Assembly: GCA_002355495.1 (NCBI GenBank)
Contig: AP017424.1
Span: 2,418,001-2,482,000 of the forward strand
Length of the DNA: 64,000 nt
Direction of reading: 5' to 3'
Source: Streptomyces laurentii
Lineage (GTDB): Bacteria > Actinomycetota > Actinomycetes > Streptomycetales > Streptomycetaceae
Each line of letters begins with the position of its first letter. Within the stretch, counting starts at the first letter, position 1. A program made the position numbers and the translations under genes. The notes under the pieces were generated by a model that was not told where the DNA came from, ran no database searches, and was given only the letters and a program-made list of their open reading frames with translations. Below, in pieces: positions 28,336-36,103 of the stretch.

Positions 28336-29168
28336 GACATGCCCTTTCGTACCTCGTCGATCATGGCCAGGGACGCCGCCTGCGAGGGGGCTTCGGCCTG
28401 AAGCTGATGGTAGCCCGTCAGTATGGGGACGACCGAGGTCGTTTCCCTTTCCAAATGGCCCTGTTGAGCGGATTCTGCATACGAGACGAGCGAGCGGTCG
28501 AGCATCGTCAGGATGTACAACGGCAGGCTGAACGGCCGCCGGTCACCCAAGGTGAACGGCGCCACCTGGAGATGAGTGTTCGGCTGCTCGGCGAACTCCA
28601 TCAGGCGGTCGAACTGGCCGTCCATCACGCCGGGCCGACCAACGGGCCGCCGGATACAACTCTCGTCCAGTACCACGAAGATCAGCGGCATCGGCGTCCG
28701 AACGAGGGCTACTTGCCGGTCCGCGTTGAGGGACAGCCGCTCCTCTGCCTGCTCGGGCGTGATCGCGCCACGCCTGACGGCACCTTCAACAATCGCTTTC
28801 GTGTACTCCGCCGTCTGGAGCAGGCCGGGGATGACACCGGACTCGTAGAGCCGGATCTCCGCCGCCCGCCCCTCGTAGCGGACGTACTCGGGGAAGCCCG
28901 CGAGAAGCGATCCGTGCCGGATCGCGCGCCATTCCTGCTCGAACGAGTCGTCGGTCCCCTCCGTTCCGAAAATGCGATCCAGACTCCTCACGAAGGGAAG
29001 AGTTGGGGGCTTCCGCAGAGTTTCCACGGCCGAGACATGGGTGCCGGAGTACCCGATCCGCACCCCCAGCTCGTCCTGTGTCCACCCCCTGGCCTCGCGC
29101 ACCGCGCGCAGTCGCGCGCCAAAGGCCGCCAGCGGCCCGCTTTCCGGGTTCAGCTCCTTGCGATTCAC
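28332..29168 (-). CDS. Scr1/WhiJ-type XRE transcriptional regulator
   Basis: This 278-residue cytoplasmic DNA-binding protein has an N-terminal helix-turn-helix at about residues 12-70 (LRAVREARGWTQDELGVRIG, then YSGTHVSAVETLRKPPTLP). The long C-terminal DUF5753-type domain includes YESGVIPGLLQTAEYTKAIV and LDESCIRRPVG. The GTG at 29168 has GGGGGA 5 bp upstream; the GTG two bases earlier is followed by a stop and is excluded. It is cotranslated with a DUF397 partner and divergent from the small gene at 29262, with 93 bp between the starts. Such regulators control development and secondary metabolism in streptomycetes. Confidence 0.93.
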   Translation of the reverse strand: MNRKELNPESGPLAAFGARLRAVREARGWTQDELGVRIGYSGTHVSAVETLRKPPTLPFVRSLDRIFGTEGTDDSFEQEWRAIRHGSLLAGFPEYVRYEGRAAEIRLYESGVIPGLLQTAEYTKAIVEGAVRRGAITPEQAEERLSLNADRQVALVRTPMPLIFVVLDESCIRRPVGRPGVMDGQFDRLMEFAEQPNTHLQVAPFTLGDRRPFSLPLYILTMLDRSLVSYAESAQQGHLERETTSVVPILTGYHQLQAEAPSQAASLAMIDEVRKGMS

Positions 29169-29261
29169 ACAAGTCCCCCTTCGGACCTGACCAGTTGAAG
29201 ACATCCTGACTTTACGCCAGTCTGACCACACCCGGTAGCAGATCGGCTACTCAGAGGAGTT

Positions 29262-29537
29262 GTGTTGTCAGATAAGAAGGCGCACCTCGACCCCCACGCG
29301 CCCCCATCACGCCCCCGCCCGCTGCCCGCCACGGGTTCGTTCGTCGTCGACACCGGCCAACGTCCGTCCCGCATCGGCATGGTGACGGCCCTCGACGACC
29401 ACGGGGTCCTGTATCTGCGGCCTCCCGGCGGCGGCACCGAGTGGAACCCCGAACCCGAGGATCTGCGGCAACCCACGGAGGCCGAGTGGGACCTCATCCG
29501 GACACTCACCAGCCCCGTACGACCGAGCGGCCCGTGA
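29262..29537 (+). CDS. Small protein divergent from the XRE regulator, function unknown
   Basis: This 91-residue predicted cytoplasmic protein is rich in proline, with a short beta-rich core: GSFVVDTGQRPSRIGMVTALDDHGVLYLRPPGGG. It ends in EAEWDLIRTL. The pattern resembles small proteins often found next to XRE/DUF397 loci in streptomycetes. The GTG at 29262 follows GAGGAG. It overlaps the next gene by four bases, so they form a pair. I do not recognise a named domain. Confidence 0.7.
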   Translation: MLSDKKAHLDPHAPPSRPRPLPATGSFVVDTGQRPSRIGMVTALDDHGVLYLRPPGGGTEWNPEPEDLRQPTEAEWDLIRTLTSPVRPSGP

Positions 29538-29770
29538 AGCCCATGCCGCCCGAGACGTACGTCCTCTCGGCGGATCACGGACTCCGCGCCCGCCCCGTAC
29601 CGGCCCCCGGCTGCACACTCTGCGGGCACCTCGCCCGGTGGTTCGACACCTACTCGGCCGCCGGCCCCCGGCACGACGAATCGGCCGCCGTCGACTGCGT
29701 GGTGGAGATCCGCAACCACCCGCACGACCCGCCGAAGATGACCGTCAAGGAGTTCCCCCGCCCCCGGTGA
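29534..29770 (+). CDS. Small CxxC protein, function unknown
   Basis: This 78-residue protein starts at the GTG at 29534, overlapping the upstream stop by four bases. It contains CTLCGHLARWFD (a CxxC pair) and a later cysteine in AVDCVVEIRNHP, which may bind a metal or form a disulfide. The C-terminus is basic (KEFPRPR). It has no signal peptide. Cotranslation with the preceding gene suggests a joint function within the XRE/DUF397 neighbourhood. Confidence 0.65.
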   Translation: MKPMPPETYVLSADHGLRARPVPAPGCTLCGHLARWFDTYSAAGPRHDESAAVDCVVEIRNHPHDPPKMTVKEFPRPR

Positions 29771-29838
29771 TGTCCGGCAAGACCGCCCGGAGGCAGGGGA
29801 CCAGTCCCCATCCGAGAACAGAGACAGGAGACAACACT

Positions 29839-30072
29839 ATGACCGACTTGTACGAGCGGGAAATCAGCGGCCCGTTCGCCGCCCTGTGCGGCGGCGGCAC
29901 GGATAACGACGGCAATATGGAGAGCTGCATCACCCTGGCCGAACTGCGCGGTGGTGGATACGCGCTGGGGGACAGCAAGCCCGAGGGGTCGGACAGGGAA
30001 CTGCGGATGAGCGCGGCGGAAATCACGGCGTTCGCGCGCGCATGGCTGACCAGGGCCGAGCCGACGGCCTGA
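29839..30072 (+). CDS. Divergent DUF397-like small protein
   Basis: This 77-residue acidic protein starts at the ATG at 29839 behind ACAGGAGA. The C-terminal half follows the DUF397 pattern in divergent form: ESCITLAELRGGGYALGDSK corresponds to the C-V-E-V ... V-R-D-S-K region, and LRMSAAEITAFARAWL to the final helix (SAAAFSSFVAGV). The N-terminal W-x-S-S block is not recognisable. If correct it is a fifth DUF397-type protein of this locus, on the opposite strand from the array. Confidence 0.6.
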   Translation: MTDLYEREISGPFAALCGGGTDNDGNMESCITLAELRGGGYALGDSKPEGSDRELRMSAAEITAFARAWLTRAEPTA

Positions 30073-30149
30073 CCCCGCCCGGGGCTCGTCACCTCGCGCG
30101 GTGACGAGCCCCGCTCCGCTCCCTCTCCCCGCTCCCTCAAGGACCCGCC

Positions 30150-31048
30150 ATGCCCCTGGCCGATCTCGTGGACGATGTCCCGAGGATCCTCGAACACTGG
30201 CCGACCCGGCCCACGCTCCACCACCGTTCCCCGCGCGCGCTCGCCGCGCTGTGGTCGCTCGCCGAAGTGAACGCCCTGGTGGACAGCGAGTGTCTGCCCG
30301 CGCGCAATGTCGTCCTCCTCAAGGACGGCAAGGTGCTGGAACGGCACACCTACACCGAGGCGTCCGGCGACATGCCCCGCCCGGAGCCGTGCGGTCACAT
30401 CTCGACGGCGGCGGCACCCTCTCCGTCCGTCAGCTCCAGACGGTCAAGCCGTCCCTGAGTCTCCTGCGCCGGGAGATCCAGGAGGAGACGGGCTGCCTGG
30501 TGCACGTGAACGCGTACATGACCCCGCCCGGCGCCCAGGGCCTGAAGTACCACTACGACCCGTACGTGACCCTGATCGTCCAGCTCGCCGGCCGCAAGAC
30601 CTGGCCGCTCCATCCGCCGTTCGTCGAGAACCCGATGACGGAGCACGGAAACTTCCTGGAACGGGGGTTCACTCCCGCCGAACGTCACTATCTCGCCAAC
30701 ACTCCACCCGAACAGGCATTCACTCTGGAGCCAGGCGACGTCTTCTGGCTGCCCCGGGGATTCGTCCACTCCCCGTACACCGAAGGCGACGAGACGTCCC
30801 TGCACCTGACCTTCGCCCTGAAGGAACGGACGTTCTACTGGCTGGCGGCGGAGATGACGCGCGACATCCTTGCCCAAGCCCTGGCGGACCCCGCGCTGCG
30901 CGCCGAAATCGCGCCCACGCGGCTGTTGTCCTGCCCCGAGAAAGCCGTCCGGTGGACCCGTGAATACCTGGTGGGAGCACTCCTTCTGACAGAACCCGCG
31001 AGGATGGCCGAACTCGCGCGAAGGGCCGCATCCCGTGTCGCCGGGTGA
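30150..31048 (+). pseudogene. JmjC/cupin-4 ribosomal-oxygenase-like protein, frameshifted
   Basis: The frame opens at the ATG at 30150 (AAGGA upstream) with PLADLVDDVPRILEHWPTRP and runs to about SGDMPRP near 30385. The homologous continuation GAVRSHLDGGGTLSVRQL lies in the adjacent frame and carries the iron site: HYD in GLKYHYDPYVTLIVQLAGRK and the distal His in PRGFVHSPY. A winged-helix-like C-terminal part follows. One additional C in the CCC run at 30384-30390 restores a 299-residue protein of the 2-oxoglutarate/Fe(II) oxygenase family that hydroxylates ribosomal proteins or peptides. Either the gene is inactive or the assembly has a one-base error. It follows the small genes of the XRE locus in the same direction. 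Confidence 0.75.
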
Positions 31049-31076
31049 GGGGCGCCCCCGTGGATACGCTGCGCCA

Positions 31077-31463
31077 GTGACGCAGCAGCACTGGCACGCG
31101 TACGCGTACACCGGCCGTTCCTAGCCGGAATCGGCGATCCGGCGGGGCGAGGCGCCCGCCGACTTTCCGCCCATCGAGATCAAGGACTGGCTCACGCGCC
31201 CGCGCGCCCAGGTACTCGGCACGTACACCGCCGTGGACGACGCGGTGTCGTGGCTGGAAGGCGAACTCACCCAGAACCCGCCGGTCGACCAGGAACACTT
31301 CCCGCTCTGGGACCGCCTCCAGCGCTCCCGCGAGACCCTGTGTCTGACCTCGGGCAACGACGTGGTCCACGGCTACTACTCGAAGGCGGGGCAGTACGTC
31401 TCACGGGCACTCATCGCCTGCCCTCGTCCGGGCATTCGACTTTGTCCGTACGGAGAGAGCTGA
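31077..31463 (+). pseudogene. Hypothetical protein gene interrupted by an amber codon
   Basis: Starting at the GTG at 31077 the frame reads TQQHWHAYAYTGRS, then TAG at 31122-31124. It then continues open in the same frame with PIEIKDWLTRPRAQVLGTYT, AVDDAVSWLEGEL and ending RLCPYGES at 31463. The two halves fit one protein of about 128 residues with the look of a conserved streptomycete family that I cannot name. Only the nonsense codon breaks it, and an internal GTG at 31233 could give a 76-residue remnant. It sits next to the frameshifted oxygenase gene. Confidence 0.6.
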
Positions 31464-31528
31464 CGCGGAGCCGTTCGCCTGGACGGCGGGCGTCGCGGCT
31501 GCGTTCGGCGCACGCACAAGCCGCACGC

Positions 31529-32485
31529 TCACGCCGCCGTCGCGTTGTCCCGGTCCAAGGCCGCGCGCAGCCAGGCGTCCGCCGCGCCCGGGGTCGGGTC
31601 GGGCGGGCCGGTGGCCGGGGTGCGGATCAGGGCGGCCAGTTCCCAGTAGAGGTCGAGGCGCGGTTCGGCCGCGAGCCGTACGGCCAGCAGGCGGCGGAAG
31701 TCCCGGGTGTCCCGGCGGCCGTACGCGCCGGCGTACGCCGCGACGTAGGCGTCCAGCGCCTCCCCGGGGCGCGGCTCGCGGGACCGGCGCAGGGGCGGGG
31801 CGGCCAGCTCGAACGCCTCGATGAGGCCCGGGTACAGCAGGGCCGCCCCACGGGCCCCGGCCACGCGGTGCACCTCCGGCTGGGGCTGCCGGCGGCCCGG
31901 GCAGGGGGCCGTCGTCATCGCGTACAGCCGGGCGAAGGCCAGGACTTGGGCCGGGGTCGGCTCGTCGGGCGGCTGCGGCACCGCCGCCTCCAGGAACTCC
32001 GTCGCGACCCGGGCGGGCGTCCGCGCCGGCAGCCAGGCGCGCCAGAAGCGGGCCAGCGGGGCCGTGTTCGGCGGGATGCCCGCCGCGCCCACCGCGCCCA
32101 GCAGCCGCAGCCGGTCGGCCCGCTGCTCGGGCGGGCACTCCCCCACCAGCCGCAGCGCCGCCTCCCGCCAGCGCATCGCCTTCAACTCACCGCCCAGCAC
32201 CCGTAGTCGGCTCGCGACGGCGTCCTCCAGTACGCGGCCCGCCGCGTCGTCCGCGTCCTCGACGACCCGCCGTATCTCGTGCAGCGGCAGGTCGAGGGCG
32301 CGCAGGGAGCGGATCAGGCTCAGCCGGTCCAGCGCCCGGGGGCCGTAGCGGCGGTGCCCGCCGCCGCTGCGCGCCGACTCGGGCAGCAGACCCCGGTCGG
32401 AGTAGAAGCGGACGGTCTTCACGGTGACGCCCGCGCGTTCCGCGAGTTCGCCGATGCTCCAGAACCGCTCATCGGACGTGGACAG
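31529..32485 (-). CDS. MerR-family transcriptional regulator
   Basis: This 318-residue regulator has an N-terminal MerR winged helix: FWSIGELAERAGVTVKTVRF, then YSDRGLLPESARSGGGHRRY, and a dimerisation coiled coil to about residue 95. The long C-terminal domain of 200 residues is unlike the short metal-sensing MerRs and probably binds an organic ligand. The start is taken as the CTG at 32485, which has GGAGGG 8-13 bp upstream. The first ATG/GTG in frame (GTG at 32422) would delete half of the DNA-binding helix. It is divergent from the hydrolase at 32605, whose promoter has MerR architecture. Confidence 0.85.
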   Translation of the reverse strand: MSTSDERFWSIGELAERAGVTVKTVRFYSDRGLLPESARSGGGHRRYGPRALDRLSLIRSLRALDLPLHEIRRVVEDADDAAGRVLEDAVASRLRVLGGELKAMRWREAALRLVGECPPEQRADRLRLLGAVGAAGIPPNTAPLARFWRAWLPARTPARVATEFLEAAVPQPPDEPTPAQVLAFARLYAMTTAPCPGRRQPQPEVHRVAGARGAALLYPGLIEAFELAAPPLRRSREPRPGEALDAYVAAYAGAYGRRDTRDFRRLLAVRLAAEPRLDLYWELAALIRTPATGPPDPTPGAADAWLRAALDRDNATAA

Positions 32486-32516
32486 TTGAATCTCCCTCCG
32501 GGGGAGTTCCTACGGT
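32486..32516 (+). promoter_or_regulatory. MerR-type promoter with 19-bp spacer (drives the hydrolase gene)
   Basis: The -35 TTGAAT (32486-32491) and -10 TACGGT (32511-32516) are separated by 19 bp, too long for RNA polymerase alone, which is the hallmark of MerR-activated promoters. The spacer carries CTCCC-N5-GGGAG (32492-32506), the expected dyad. The element starts right beside the regulator's own start codon. Confidence 0.75.
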
Positions 32517-32604
32517 ACCGGTGCGGCGGAGCGGGCCCACGTGCCGGAGCCGCGGCCCGGGTGTGCGCGAGCGGCGCGGCACCCGGCGGACCGGAGGAGG
32601 ATCC

Positions 32605-34125
32605 ATGACGGTGTTCATCTTGGTGGCGGGGGCGTTCACCGGCGCCCAGGTGTGGCGGGAGACGGCCGCGCGGCTGGCCGCGGCGGGCCGCGAGGCACAC
32701 GCGGTGGCCCTGACGGGACTTGACGCGGACAGGCCCGCCGCGCCGTCGGCCCGGGTCGGCCTTGAGACGCACATCGAGGATGTGCTGGCGTCGATCGACG
32801 CGGTGGAACCCGGCCGGGAGATCGTCCTCGTCGGTCACGACTACGGCATCCACCCGGCGCTCGGAGCCGCCGACCGGCGGGCCCGGCGGGTCGCCCGGCT
32901 CGTGTACCTGGACTGCGCGATGCCCCGGGACGGGGTACCGGCGCTGGCGGCCGTACCCGACCAGGCCCTGCGCGGGGAGCTGGCCGAACGGTACCGGCGG
33001 GAGGGTGGGGACGGCGAGCTGGCTCCGCCCGCGCGGGACGCGTGGGCGCGCTGGGGCAGTACCGCCGGGGTCTCCGACGCGGCCCTGGACCGGTTGACCG
33101 CCCTCGCCGCCCCGCAGCCGCTGGGCACCCTGTACGAACCGCTGCGACTGAGCGGGAAGGTGGCCGCCGTACCCGTCACGGGGGTGCTGTGCACCGGCAA
33201 CGGCGCGAGCGTCGAACTGGTGCAGAGACTCGTCGACTTCGGCGACCCGGCGCTCGCCGTACTGGCCGATCCTGCCACCGGGTTCTTCGAACTGCCCACC
33301 GGGCACTGGCCGATGCTGTCCTGCCCGGCCGAACTCGCCACCGTCCTGCTGAGCGCGGCGGCGGGCGAAGGGCACCGGCTGCGACCGGCCAGGGGTACGG
33401 ACGCGACCCCCGCGCATCTGCGGCCGTTCCCGCTGGACGTTCCCGTGCCGGCCCGGGAGCGCAGGGAGCACGTCGACCTGTACGTCCCAGACGGCGAGAA
33501 GCCGCTGCCGGCCGTGATCGTCGTCCATGGCGGACCGCTGCCCGCCGGGGCCCGGCCCACGCCCCGGGAGTGGCCGACCGTGGTGGGGTACGCCTGCCTG
33601 GCGGCGGCCGAGGGCGTGGTCGGCGCGACCGTCGACCATCGGCTGCACGACATCGCCGACTACGGACGGGCCGCCGAGGACGTGGCCGCCGCCGTGGACC
33701 TGGTGCGGGCCGATCCCCGGGTGGACGCGGACCGGATCGCCCTGTGGTTCCTGTCCGGCGGGGGGCTGCTCGCCGCGGACTGGCTGGCCGGGCCGCCGGC
33801 CTGGCTGCGCTGCCTGGCCGCCTCGTACCCGATCCTGGCGCCGCTGCCCAACTGGGGGATGACCGACAGCCGGTTCCAGCCGGCCCGGGCCGTCTCCGAC
33901 GCGGGCAGGCTGCCCTTCGTACTCCTGCGGGCCGGTCTGGAGTCACCGGAAATCGCCGCCACTGTCGGCGCGTTCGTGGCTGCGGCCGAGGACGGCGGGG
34001 CGCGACTGGAGCTGATCGACCTCCCCCACGGTCACCACGGCTTCGAGACGCTCGACCCGCCCGAGGAGACCCGCCCGGCCCTGCTCCAGGGAATGCGCTC
34101 GGTGATCGCCCACCTGTGGACGTAA
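32605..34125 (+). CDS. Fused two-domain alpha/beta hydrolase
   Basis: This 506-residue cytoplasmic protein joins two alpha/beta-hydrolase domains. Domain 1 (about 1-245) is EstC/methylesterase-like, starting FILVAGAFTGAQVW. Its nucleophile elbow reads GHD79YG instead of GHSYG, an aspartate as in dehalogenases and epoxide hydrolases, and the C-terminal TGHWPMLSCP supplies the His. Domain 2 (about 270-506) is a dienelactone-hydrolase/acetylxylan-esterase-like module with VVHGGP (oxyanion), FLS384GGG (nucleophile) and LPHGHHGFE (His). The ATG at 32605 follows GGAGGAGG. It is transcribed from a MerR-type promoter, so an inducing compound bound by the adjacent regulator is a likely substrate or relative of one. 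Confidence 0.85.
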   Translation: MTVFILVAGAFTGAQVWRETAARLAAAGREAHAVALTGLDADRPAAPSARVGLETHIEDVLASIDAVEPGREIVLVGHDYGIHPALGAADRRARRVARLVYLDCAMPRDGVPALAAVPDQALRGELAERYRREGGDGELAPPARDAWARWGSTAGVSDAALDRLTALAAPQPLGTLYEPLRLSGKVAAVPVTGVLCTGNGASVELVQRLVDFGDPALAVLADPATGFFELPTGHWPMLSCPAELATVLLSAAAGEGHRLRPARGTDATPAHLRPFPLDVPVPARERREHVDLYVPDGEKPLPAVIVVHGGPLPAGARPTPREWPTVVGYACLAAAEGVVGATVDHRLHDIADYGRAAEDVAAAVDLVRADPRVDADRIALWFLSGGGLLAADWLAGPPAWLRCLAASYPILAPLPNWGMTDSRFQPARAVSDAGRLPFVLLRAGLESPEIAATVGAFVAAAEDGGARLELIDLPHGHHGFETLDPPEETRPALLQGMRSVIAHLWT

Positions 34126-34147
34126 CACCGAGGGCCGGACGGGAAGT

Positions 34148-35212
34148 TCACCAGCGCATGTGGACGTCCTCGGCCCACCCGAGCAGCCGCTCCACGGCGA
34201 TCTCGCGTCCCTCGTCGTCGCGGATCCGGCCGGAGTAGTGGCCGAAGCACTGGTCGGTGCTGTTGGCGATCAGGCCGGCCTCGGTGCGGGTGGCGCGGCG
34301 GTGGAAGGGGGTGAAGGTGAGGTCCACGGCGGGCCGGTCGCCCGGGGAGGTGAGGGTCCACGGGGCCATGACGTCATCGGGGGTCCAGCGCCACTCCAAC
34401 TCTTCCCCGAGCTTGGAGAGTCGGCCGTCCACGCAGAGGGCGTTCTCCGTGGCGCCGGTGCCCTCGGTCCAGCGTCCGCCGAACTGCAGGCCCACCGTGT
34501 GTCCGTCCGTACGGCCCGACGCGGCGCCCCAGTTCCAGTCGACCGAGCGCGGCCAGCGGCCCCGGCCATGATCGAGCACGGCCCAGGCGTCCGCGCCGAA
34601 CTCCAGGACCCGGCCGCCGATCCGTACGGTCCCGGAGGCGGGGCGGGCCGTCTGCTTCGACGTGTACTGGAAGCGGCGCTCGTCCCACGGCACGACGACC
34701 GACAGGGACTCGTGGCCGGCGGGCAGAGCGGCGAGGAGGTCGACCTCCACGGTTTCCTTCGGCGAGGAAGGGGTCAGGCAGCGGGCCCGCAGCCGGGTGC
34801 CGCCGTCCTCCTCCCGTATCTCGATCCGGACCTTGCCGCCGGTGGGGCGGGGCGGGCCGACCACGACGGCGGGGGCCTCGGCCGTACCCGCGACCGCCCG
34901 CGGCAGACGGCTCCTCCGGCCTCCGGGCGGTGCTATCGCCGTCCGCTCGAACTCGCGGACGGGACCCTGCGGCCCGTACTCCAGCACGTACACCGTGTCC
35001 AAGGTCAGGAAGTCGAGATCGCTCACGGTCAGCGCGACGAGATGGGTCGGGGTGGTCACGCACCAGTACTCCCAGCGCTTGTTCCGGCCCCAGCCCCGCA
35101 GATTGGCCCGGTGCAGCGGGGTCCTGGACCATCCGGCGGCCGACGGGTTCAGCCGTCCGTCCGGCAGGCACAGATCGACGGGGGCGGTGATCTCACGCTC
35201 ATGGGTGGCCAT
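34148..35212 (-). CDS. DUF2804 family protein
   Basis: This 354-residue protein is recognisable as DUF2804: EREITAPVDLCLPDGRLNPS at the start, WSRTPLHRANLRGWGRNKRW, and the late WPRSVDWNWGAASG and LIANSTDQCFGHYSGRI. It has no signal peptide or membrane helix and a beta-rich composition, related in fold to lipocalin/AttH-like proteins. The function is unknown. The ATG at 35212 begins MATHEREITAPV. It is convergent with the fused hydrolase, with 22 bp between stops. Confidence 0.85.
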   Translation of the reverse strand: MATHEREITAPVDLCLPDGRLNPSAAGWSRTPLHRANLRGWGRNKRWEYWCVTTPTHLVALTVSDLDFLTLDTVYVLEYGPQGPVREFERTAIAPPGGRRSRLPRAVAGTAEAPAVVVGPPRPTGGKVRIEIREEDGGTRLRARCLTPSSPKETVEVDLLAALPAGHESLSVVVPWDERRFQYTSKQTARPASGTVRIGGRVLEFGADAWAVLDHGRGRWPRSVDWNWGAASGRTDGHTVGLQFGGRWTEGTGATENALCVDGRLSKLGEELEWRWTPDDVMAPWTLTSPGDRPAVDLTFTPFHRRATRTEAGLIANSTDQCFGHYSGRIRDDEGREIAVERLLGWAEDVHMRW

Positions 35213-35280
35213 GCGCGGGAGCCTATGCCGGGACCGGCAACACGTACCCGGGCGGAATCGGCGGAATACCGTCGGGCGGT

Positions 35281-35448
35281 GGCGGGGCGGACTGCCCCTG
35301 GCAGCTGCGGCGCGCCCGGCTCGGTCTGCCCTCGCTGATGAAGCGGGGAGACCCGTTCGTCCGGGGTCTGTTCGACCCGCTCTGGACGATCCGTTACGGC
35401 CTGCGGATGCGCAGGCATCCGCTCCCCGACGAGGATCCGGCCGCATAG
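35281..35448 (+). other. Possible C-terminal remnant of an unidentified gene
   Basis: An open frame ending at 35448 reads DCPWQLRRARLGLPSLMKRG, then a segment with FDPLWTIRYGLRMRRHPLPD. It has the flavour of a genuine C-terminus, but there is no start or body upstream: an ATG at 35338 would give only 36 residues. It may be the tail of a decayed gene or chance coding-like sequence. Confidence 0.25.
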
Positions 35449-35532
35449 CCCGCCTGCCGCGATCCGCCGGTGTCGCCCTCTCGACGAGAATGCCGTCGAC
35501 GGTTCGATGGAAAAGGCGAAGGCGGGGGACGG

Positions 35533-35988
35533 ATGAAGTACGTCGAGGTCGAGTGGGACGACGAGTGCCGGGGGTTCCGGGTCGACCCGTACGGATACCT
35601 GGAAGAGTTGCCGCGCCTGGCACCCGAACTGCCGCCGGGGGCACGGGCGTTCGTCACCGATCCCGATCACTACCGGTTCAGCTCGCCGCGCTGCGTGAAG
35701 GACCTGGCGCTGGCCGAGGTGCGGGTGGCGACGGACAAGAGCGGGTCGCTCGTCGTGCGGTTCACGCCCAATCCGTGGAAGCACGAGGAGGAGTTGGAGA
35801 TCCGGTACTCCGGCGTCGTCCACTTCTCCTTCGACTCGCCGCACGCGATCGACTGGATGGCGTCGGACACCTTCCTCCTCGACGAGGTCCTGCCGGATCC
35901 GGCGGGGTGCCGGCACGAGATCGCGCTCACCGACGCGACCCTCGTCGTCCGCTGCCGGGATCTGGACGCCGTATGGACAACCCCGTGA
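35533..35988 (+). CDS. Hypothetical protein
   Basis: This 151-residue acidic cytoplasmic protein begins MKYVEVEWDDECRGFRVDPY and is rich in beta-type segments (VVRFTPNPWKHEEELEIRYS, VVHFSFDSPHAIDWM, HEIALTDATLVVRC). It contains no signal peptide. Its size and acidity resemble immunity-type or small accessory proteins, but I recognise no family and see no toxin gene beside it. The ATG at 35533 follows GGGGGACGG; the GTG at 35470 gives a basic, unlikely leader. Confidence 0.7.
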   Translation: MKYVEVEWDDECRGFRVDPYGYLEELPRLAPELPPGARAFVTDPDHYRFSSPRCVKDLALAEVRVATDKSGSLVVRFTPNPWKHEEELEIRYSGVVHFSFDSPHAIDWMASDTFLLDEVLPDPAGCRHEIALTDATLVVRCRDLDAVWTTP

Positions 35989-36006
35989 CCTGCACGGACA
36001 CATTCA

Positions 36007-36021
36007 TGTGACCGCGTCACA
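36007..36021 (+). promoter_or_regulatory. Palindromic operator upstream of the DHA2 exporter
   Basis: TGTGAC-CGC-GTCACA is a perfect 15-bp interrupted palindrome, 82 bp before the exporter start. The motif ACAAAAGTGCC (36020-36030) recurs as ACAAAAGGTGCCC (36074-36086), a direct repeat bracketing the likely promoter. No regulator gene is adjacent. Confidence 0.45.
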
Positions 36022-36103
36022 CAAAAGTGCCTTCTTCCGCGGCGCACCACGGACACAGACGATGACCGCTGTAACAAAAGGTGCCCCATAGGAAGGTCCT
36101 GTC

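Noticed and set aside
35281..35448. Separate small gene of 36-56 codons
   Set aside because: No ribosome site fits the ATG at 35338 and no upstream body exists; kept only as a low-confidence possible remnant.
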